Shown here piece by piece: positions 63,479 to 64,000 of a stretch of 64,000 nt of DNA. A program made the translations under genes and the position numbers. The notes beneath the pieces are model-generated. The model made no database searches, was not told the DNA's origin, and worked only from the letters and a program-made list of their open reading frames with translations. Position 1 is the first letter of the stretch. Every line of letters begins with the position of its first letter. The stretch spans positions 1-64,000 of the forward strand of contig CALUPB010000004.1 in the NCBI GenBank assembly GCA_944322585.1, given 5' to 3'. This DNA comes from an uncultured Bacteroidales bacterium (GTDB taxonomy: Bacteria > Bacteroidota > Bacteroidia > Bacteroidales > UBA932).

Positions 63479-64000
63479 ATGGACAGCAGACAGATAGACA
63501 TAATGGGGATAATCAATGTCACCGATGATTCATACTATCCGGAGAGCAGATGTCTCGGAAATGACGGTACACCAGACATCTGGAAGATCCTGTCCAAAGC
63601 CGGAAGCATGCTGGAAGAAGGTGCTGCAATACTGGATATCGGAGCCTGCTCTACAAGACCCGGTTCCCTGCCGGTCAGAGAGGAAGAAGAATGGAGACGT
63701 CTCCGCCCTGCACTGGAAGCAATCTTTCGGCATTTCCCCGACGTTACGGTCTCCATAGACACATACCGGGCATCCGTAATAGACAACGCCGCCTCCCTTC
63801 TGGACTCATTGTACACGGCACGTCACAGACCGTCAGGAACAGGACAACATCAGGATATGCCTTCTGACGGGACATCGGCGGCACCGGGACATTGTCCCCG
63901 TACGGAGTCACAGAAGGAATACATCAGGAAAAGGCTGATAATAAACGACATTTCTGCCGGAAGGCTTGACCCTGGAATGCTGCCGCTTGCCGGCAGGCTC
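63479..64000 (+). CDS. folP: dihydropteroate synthase, partial (3' end beyond the window)
   Basis: The visible 174 residues begin MDSRQIDIMGIINVTDDSYY, corresponding to the GI-x-N-x-TPDSF motif, and include DIGACSTRPGS, VSIDTYR and IINDISAG, all FolP landmarks of folate synthesis. Between SLLDSLYTARH and RLIINDISAG there is an extra hydrophilic segment of about 35 residues (SGTGQHQDMPSDGTSAAPG) not present in typical enzymes. The N-terminal motif has TDD in place of TPD. Divergent from tmk. Confidence 0.9.
   Translation, partial: MDSRQIDIMGIINVTDDSYYPESRCLGNDGTPDIWKILSKAGSMLEEGAAILDIGACSTRPGSLPVREEEEWRRLRPALEAIFRHFPDVTVSIDTYRASVIDNAASLLDSLYTARHRPSGTGQHQDMPSDGTSAAPGHCPRTESQKEYIRKRLIINDISAGRLDPGMLPLAGRL

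Overview
The window reads as a chromosomal segment of a strictly anaerobic, probably host-associated member of the order Bacteroidales. The evidence is a SusC/SusD polysaccharide-utilisation locus with an ECF sigma/FecR pair, many promoters of the Bacteroidetes type (TTG, 19-20 bp, TAnnTTTG), a V-type ATPase operon in the Bacteroidetes order, GSCFA, DUF4301 and BT_3928-type genes, and a complete bifurcating [FeFe]-hydrogenase with its HydE/HydG/HydF maturases. The genus cannot be fixed from the sequence alone. No rRNA, tRNA, CRISPR array or transposase was seen.

Region 1 (about 1-6,250) is clearly AT-richer than the rest and looks like an accessory island. It opens with the C-terminal remnant of a type IIG/Eco57I-like restriction-methylase. 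A compact five-gene minus-strand operon follows (transcribed 4350 to 359): a PD-(D/E)XK nuclease-like sce7726 protein, an sce7725/beta-family protein, a RES-domain protein with an N-terminal zinc ribbon, a proteasome-like Ntn-hydrolase, and a small protein carrying eleven perfect GGGLYTGP octapeptides. This is the best candidate for an undescribed system, most likely defence or toxin related. Upstream of it, two copies of a roughly 200-nt element with covarying hairpins (5020-5232 and 6014-6229) flank a small exported protein and look like paralogous structured non-coding RNAs.

Region 2 (6.3-26.8 kb) is core genome: a Fur regulator with a small basic protein, an outer-membrane barrel protein, an SPFH protein with tandem NfeD proteins, a MATE exporter, a deoxynucleoside kinase, polyphosphate kinase and exopolyphosphatase, a MalY-type lyase, YebC, a TPR protein, RecF plus a DUF721 protein, PdxB, a DUF4301 protein and the hydE-hydG-hydF maturation genes. 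These converge on hydB-hydA-hydC (26,994-31,270), so hydrogenase and maturases sit face to face.

Region 3 (31.3-44.7 kb, minus strand) is a polysaccharide-utilisation locus: ECF sigma factor, FecR anti-sigma, SusC with an STN signalling domain, SusD, then two successive modules of glycan-binding lipoprotein plus TIM-barrel glycosidase-like lipoprotein, and a GH5-like enzyme. The sigma gene carries a run of nine G residues near its start, a possible phase-variation switch.

Region 4 (45-64 kb, mostly plus strand) holds a biotin-dependent carboxyltransferase/decarboxylase set (alpha subunit, OadG-like fragment, biotin carrier), metH and metF, the V-ATPase operon E-DUF2764-A-B-D-I-K whose K subunit has Na+-binding-type residues, a GSCFA protein, a BT_3928-type membrane protein, thymidylate kinase and the start of dihydropteroate synthase. 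Several housekeeping enzymes (HydE, HydG, HydF, MetH, GSCFA, FolP) carry extra hydrophilic low-complexity insertions.
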